A stretch of DNA of 44,209 nucleotides from Zancudomyces culisetae. Lineage: Eukaryota > Kickxellomycota > Harpellomycetes > Harpellales > Legeriomycetaceae. A program made the position numbers and the translations under genes. The stretch's first letter is position 1, and each line of letters starts with the position of its first letter. Of the stretch, positions 40,757-44,209 are shown in pieces. The stretch is taken from contig LSSK01001696.1 of assembly GCA_001969505.1 (NCBI GenBank), positions 1-44,209 on the forward strand, given 5' to 3'. Under the pieces are notes generated by a model, which saw only the letters and a list, made by a program, of their open reading frames with translations, made no database searches and was not told the DNA's origin.

Positions 40757-42550
40757 CTAGTAGAAGGGAAATCCGTCATCGACAGTCTTGTTCCATGCCG
40801 TGATTCCACCATCTATTTGATAGCACTTTTCGAAATTTGCAAATTCTCGAAGTGCCTTTACTGCACTCTGCGATAAATTCCCACGTCTACATATCGCATA
40901 TATTGGTAAATTCTTTTCTTTTGCATCATCGACCAAGTTTTTAAACTGAGACTCTTTTCCGGTGGATGAATTATCGCCATTCGCATATTCCTGCCCCTCC
41001 GATACTAATCGATCAAGTGGAATGTGGCGGGAGCCCCTAAATGAGCACAGCTGAAACTGGTCGGTATCGCGTACATCCAGCAAAATGTGGGGTTGGCCAC
41101 TCTTGCGTACTTTGGAGTATTCCATACAGCTTATTCTGCATGGATCGCTTTTCTCCAAGACTTTCGAAACAGGTGCCTATTTCAGGTTGGTTATACGATT
41201 ATGAGTTTTCCTAAATTAAGGGCAGTTCAAACATTTTTTAAATTCTAGATACTAAATTCACTTACCATATCTGTTGAGTCTGCACCACAAAATGCAGGAT
41301 AATCAATAAGGCTAGTGATGGTGGGGCTTTCTCCACACACTTCACAGTCAGGTCGGCGATTGCGAATCCTGAACTGTCTGAACTGTGGATTTCCGTATGT
41401 AGAGAATGATAGCATATAACTAGACGTAGGTTGCGGCGAGTCAGCTGAAAGCACAATTTTTATAACTTCCAGAGCCTGAATGCATCCAATAAGCCCAGGA
41501 ACAACACCAAGTACTCCGGCTTCGGAGCAACTGGCCTTTTTGTCGAAGGGTGGAGGTTTGGGAAACATACATCTGTAACATGGTCCGCCTTTATAGTTAT
41601 ACTTGACTACTTGCCCATCCAGTCTCAGCGCACTCCCATAGACTAGCGGCTTCTTTGTAATAACGCACGCATCATTAATGAGATATCTAGTGGGTAGATT
41701 ATCGCTTGCGTCAACCACAATATCGTATTTTTCAAATATCTCTAAAGCGTTGCTACTTTTTAAGTGTGTATTATATGTCTCGACTTCACACCCGCTGTTC
41801 AACTCATTCATTGCACGCTTTGCACTCTCGACTTTTGGAAGACCGGCTGTATTTTCCTTGTGGATTATTTGACGATGCAGATTGCTTGATTCCACAGAAT
41901 CAAAATCCACCACGCCTATCTTTCCGACTCCCATTGCACATAAATATAATAGAACTGTTGAACCGAGACCACCAGCACCGATGACTAACACCTTGGACTT
42001 TTTGATTTTGTATTGTCCTAAATTAGTTTTAATTATATTATATATTTTGTTCTTTTTTTACAAAAAATTCTGTCTTTAATTCACACCGAATATAATTACA
42101 ACTGCATAAAACTGTTGTAAATAGTAGAGGTATGGATATACAAAGGCATAACCAAATAACCACTCACCTTCAGATCTGATCTGTGGTAAGAGCAAGTGTC
42201 TGCTGTATCTCATTATATCATTGGAATCTAGCCCACGAAATATTTCATAATCAAGTTCAGCAGCATTTTGTTCCGCTATTCAGAATTATAGAATGTTATA
42301 CCACCACCCCCTGGGATTTAGTCAGTCGTTTTTTAAAGATAAATGTAGTTGCACTGGCGACCAAACATACTAATTAAAATATATTTAAAAAATCAAACTC
42401 ACCACATTTATTCTTTTCTTTTGTTTTTAGATTTTCTAGCACGCTTAGTAGTTGCTTTTCCTCGGCCCGGATCTCTTCAAGTCTTTTTAAAACCGATTCT
42501 ATTTTATTAGTCGTAGCATTTCCTTCTGAATCGGTGTAATTTGGGTTCAT
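40757..42550 (-). CDS. UBA4: Urm1-activating E1-rhodanese protein Uba4
   Basis: Four exons, 42403-42550, 42168-42275, 41266-42017 and 40757-41176, encode 475 residues. Introns are 127, 150 and 89 nt with GTGAGT/GTAAGT donors. Uba4 (human MOCS3) adenylates the C-terminus of Urm1 and transfers sulfur for tRNA wobble-uridine thiolation and urmylation. A short Leu/Glu/Lys coiled coil (residues about 18-45) precedes MRYSRHLLLPQIRSEG. VLVIGAGGLGS (95-105) is the nucleotide loop. Zinc cysteines are 232/235 (CYRC) and 310/313 (CEVC). Cys249 in SCSEAGVLG matches the E1 cysteine. The C-terminal rhodanese domain (from about 337) has its active cysteine at 432 in ICRRGNLSQ. The start is the first ATG, at 42550; an in-frame TTG at 42637 is rejected. 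Confidence 0.94.
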
Positions 42551-43663
42551 CTTGCTCGCTTGAGTATTTTGTGTTCGCCTGTGATATTTTAGTGTAAGGA
42601 TATGTTGGGATAATTCTAACGAGAATCTAAAAAGCAAAATCCCAATGGTATTGAGCTAGTGGATGAAAAAATAGGAAATATGTGTTCTAATTTAAACATA
42701 AAAGTTTAACGTGGTTACAAACGGGTTTTCCAAACTTTTAACCTTTTTTTCTTCAACTAGCCAATGCCTTTTCCTATCCAAGTACAAAGATCAAAACCCA
42801 AAAAGCATACTGTAAAAAAATGCATAAAAAATATTTTTTTTAGTATTTCATTTGCCAGCCAGCTGAAGGAGGTAGACGCTACAACTATTCAGTGCTTCAG
42901 AGTAAAAGCTACTTGGGCGCATCTCCCTTTACATATGACAAACTGTCCTATAGCAAGTGTTATCGGCTTTTTTTATGGTATTTCTTTTTTCTGGTCATGA
43001 TGGGTAGATGTACGACCGCCACCATTATTCAGTATCAACTCGAACCACCCCCCAAACACACCATTAGCCACCACAATCGCTGGTATCTCGCCATTTATAA
43101 TTGTATGCTTTCTGATGCTAAACCACGCATTTACGCCTGTTTCTCAAATTTGCTTCTTAGCTCGCGTCACCTTTATCCATCCAAGTTGATCGTTTCTCTT
43201 GATATTACAAGTTTTCTTGTAAATCTCAGTCCATCTGTTTATTTATTGATGGATTTTGTTCACTCCAATAATTACAAGCCAATCTGCTAACCGAACCTAG
43301 TTCTCGTGCTTATTGGGTTGAGCAAAAATTTTCGCAAATGAAATCAAACTTGGACAAAAAAAAACCTGATGAAAAAAACTATGAGCGAGTTTTAACGCAG
43401 ACCAGATTATGAATATTGATTAATGGAATTTAAAAGTAATCGCAAAACCTATTTACAACTAAAAATAAACTTTGCTTCTTAGTTTATTTATAAAGAACAA
43501 CAAGCAACGAAATACACTATTTATTTTTTTCCACGCTTAAGAGGTTATATTCACATCAATAGATCTCATTAAGTTAATACTGTTTATAGAAAAAGGGAAT
43601 ATATTCCTAGCAACAAAATAAAAACACAACTTTCAACGTATTGAACCTGTTATACTGTAAAAG
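42551..43663. other. divergent spacer with overlapping coding-looking segments
   Basis: Upstream region of UBA4 and of the S-formylglutathione hydrolase gene. 42764-43290 is open or nearly open in frames on both strands (see findings), without a coherent full gene; a decayed repeat is possible. 43300-43660 is A-rich with no features seen. Confidence 0.5.
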
Positions 43664-44134
43664 ATGGAGCAGTACAATTTGAAACAACTGTCGGCCAACA
43701 AATGTTTTGGTGGATTTGTTTATAAATACGAACACACTTCTCTGGTCCTGGGTTGTGACATGAGATTTAACATCTATCTACCATCTTCGGCATCTCTTGA
43801 TGGTAAAAACAAGGTTCCAGTAAGTATTTTTTAAATCTTTTATTGAATTGTAGGAGGGTATTTCTTTTTTGTTTATTTTTCATTTACCTAACGAATTCTG
43901 GGTGAATCCTGGCGTGGATAACTTTGTTTCAGACCGATAGATCTTATAAATAGTACTATTTTATTCGGTCCGCTCCAATTAATATTGATGATGATAACAA
44001 CAATAATAAATATTAGCTCCTTTACTTCCTATCTGGCTTAACCTGTACAGAGGACAATATGATAACCAAATCCGGAGCTCTGCAATATCTATCAAAGGAG
44101 GAGATTGCATTGGTTACACCCGACACAAGTCCTA
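43664..44134 (+). CDS. S-formylglutathione hydrolase (5' part)
   Basis: Two exons are visible, 43664-43819 and 44017-44134, coding for the first 91 residues; a second intron starts at 44135 (GTAAGT) and the rest lies beyond the right edge. The enzyme (yeast YJL068C, human ESD) is a cytosolic serine esterase that releases formate from S-formylglutathione in formaldehyde detoxification. The start [18 protein letters not shown], then [36 protein letters not shown] and [10 protein letters not shown] follow the family closely. The catalytic Ser/Asp/His lie downstream. Intron 1 is 197 nt, phase 0; intron 2 is phase 1. Confidence 0.9.
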
Positions 44135-44209
44135 GTAAGTATCTTGTTTTTTAAATTTTGAGGAGAGGGGTGAGCTGAACCCAAGTGTCTATTGCTAGCG
44201 CAATTTGAT

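Noticed and set aside
44160-44209. Third exon of S-formylglutathione hydrolase at the right edge
   Set aside because: After the only nearby TAG the frame does not give the expected DTSPRG continuation, so the intron probably extends beyond the window.

Overview
The window reads as nuclear DNA of a fungus with an AT-rich, intron-bearing genome. Coding regions sit between long, low-complexity, A/T-rich spacers. Introns follow eukaryotic rules: GTAAGT, GTGAGT or GTATGA-type donors, TAG or CAG acceptors, mostly 89-182 nt. The gene set is fungal-type: a CBM19-like secreted protein with a KEX2-type Lys-Arg site, a mitochondrial proline dehydrogenase, LCB1, glycogenin, TAF1 without bromodomains, and a Uba4-type E1-rhodanese fusion. 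An early-diverging, Zoopagomycota-like lineage is my guess, at low confidence. CTG reads sensibly as leucine, so I assume the standard code.

Layout. 1-1518 (-): 5' part of a Ser/Thr-rich repeat adhesin. 2702-4868 (-): RRP9, three exons. 6051-9914 (+): TAF1. 11535-13583 (+): proline dehydrogenase PUT1 with an EF-hand insert. 13732-15597 (-): LCB1. 16336-20154 (-): a very long glycogenin. 22890-24008 (+): mitochondrial enoyl-CoA isomerase/hydratase. 25662-27685 (+): coiled-coil protein of unknown function. 28577-29601 (-): MDE1 with a 24-nt microexon. 30696-32023 (+): YheT/EHT1-type alpha/beta hydrolase. 33054-34241 (-): secreted Cys-rich/helical protein. 37010-37768 (+): PRE1, proteasome beta-4. 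38310-40501 (+): RNase H2 catalytic subunit, eight exons, the first intron apparently GC-AG. 40757-42550 (-): UBA4. 43664 to the right edge (+): S-formylglutathione hydrolase, 5' part.

The genes are housekeeping loci of separate pathways: rRNA processing, transcription initiation, proline catabolism, sphingolipid synthesis, glycogen priming, fatty-acid oxidation, methionine salvage, protein turnover, ribonucleotide removal, tRNA thiolation/urmylation and formaldehyde detoxification. They do not form one system. Strands are mixed, with divergent pairs (RRP9/TAF1, glycogenin/isomerase) and convergent pairs (PUT1/LCB1, RNH201/UBA4).

The unusual material is: exons too small for ordinary ORF calling (19 nt in RNH201, 24 nt in MDE1); an EF-hand loop inside proline dehydrogenase; a glycogenin about a thousand residues longer than its catalytic domain; six intergenic A(n)T(n) palindromes, two pairs of them followed by TATA motifs; a stem-loop plus T10 tract that may end a non-coding transcript; and several spacers with broken, coding-looking segments. 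I see no CRISPR array, rRNA, convincing tRNA or intact mobile element.
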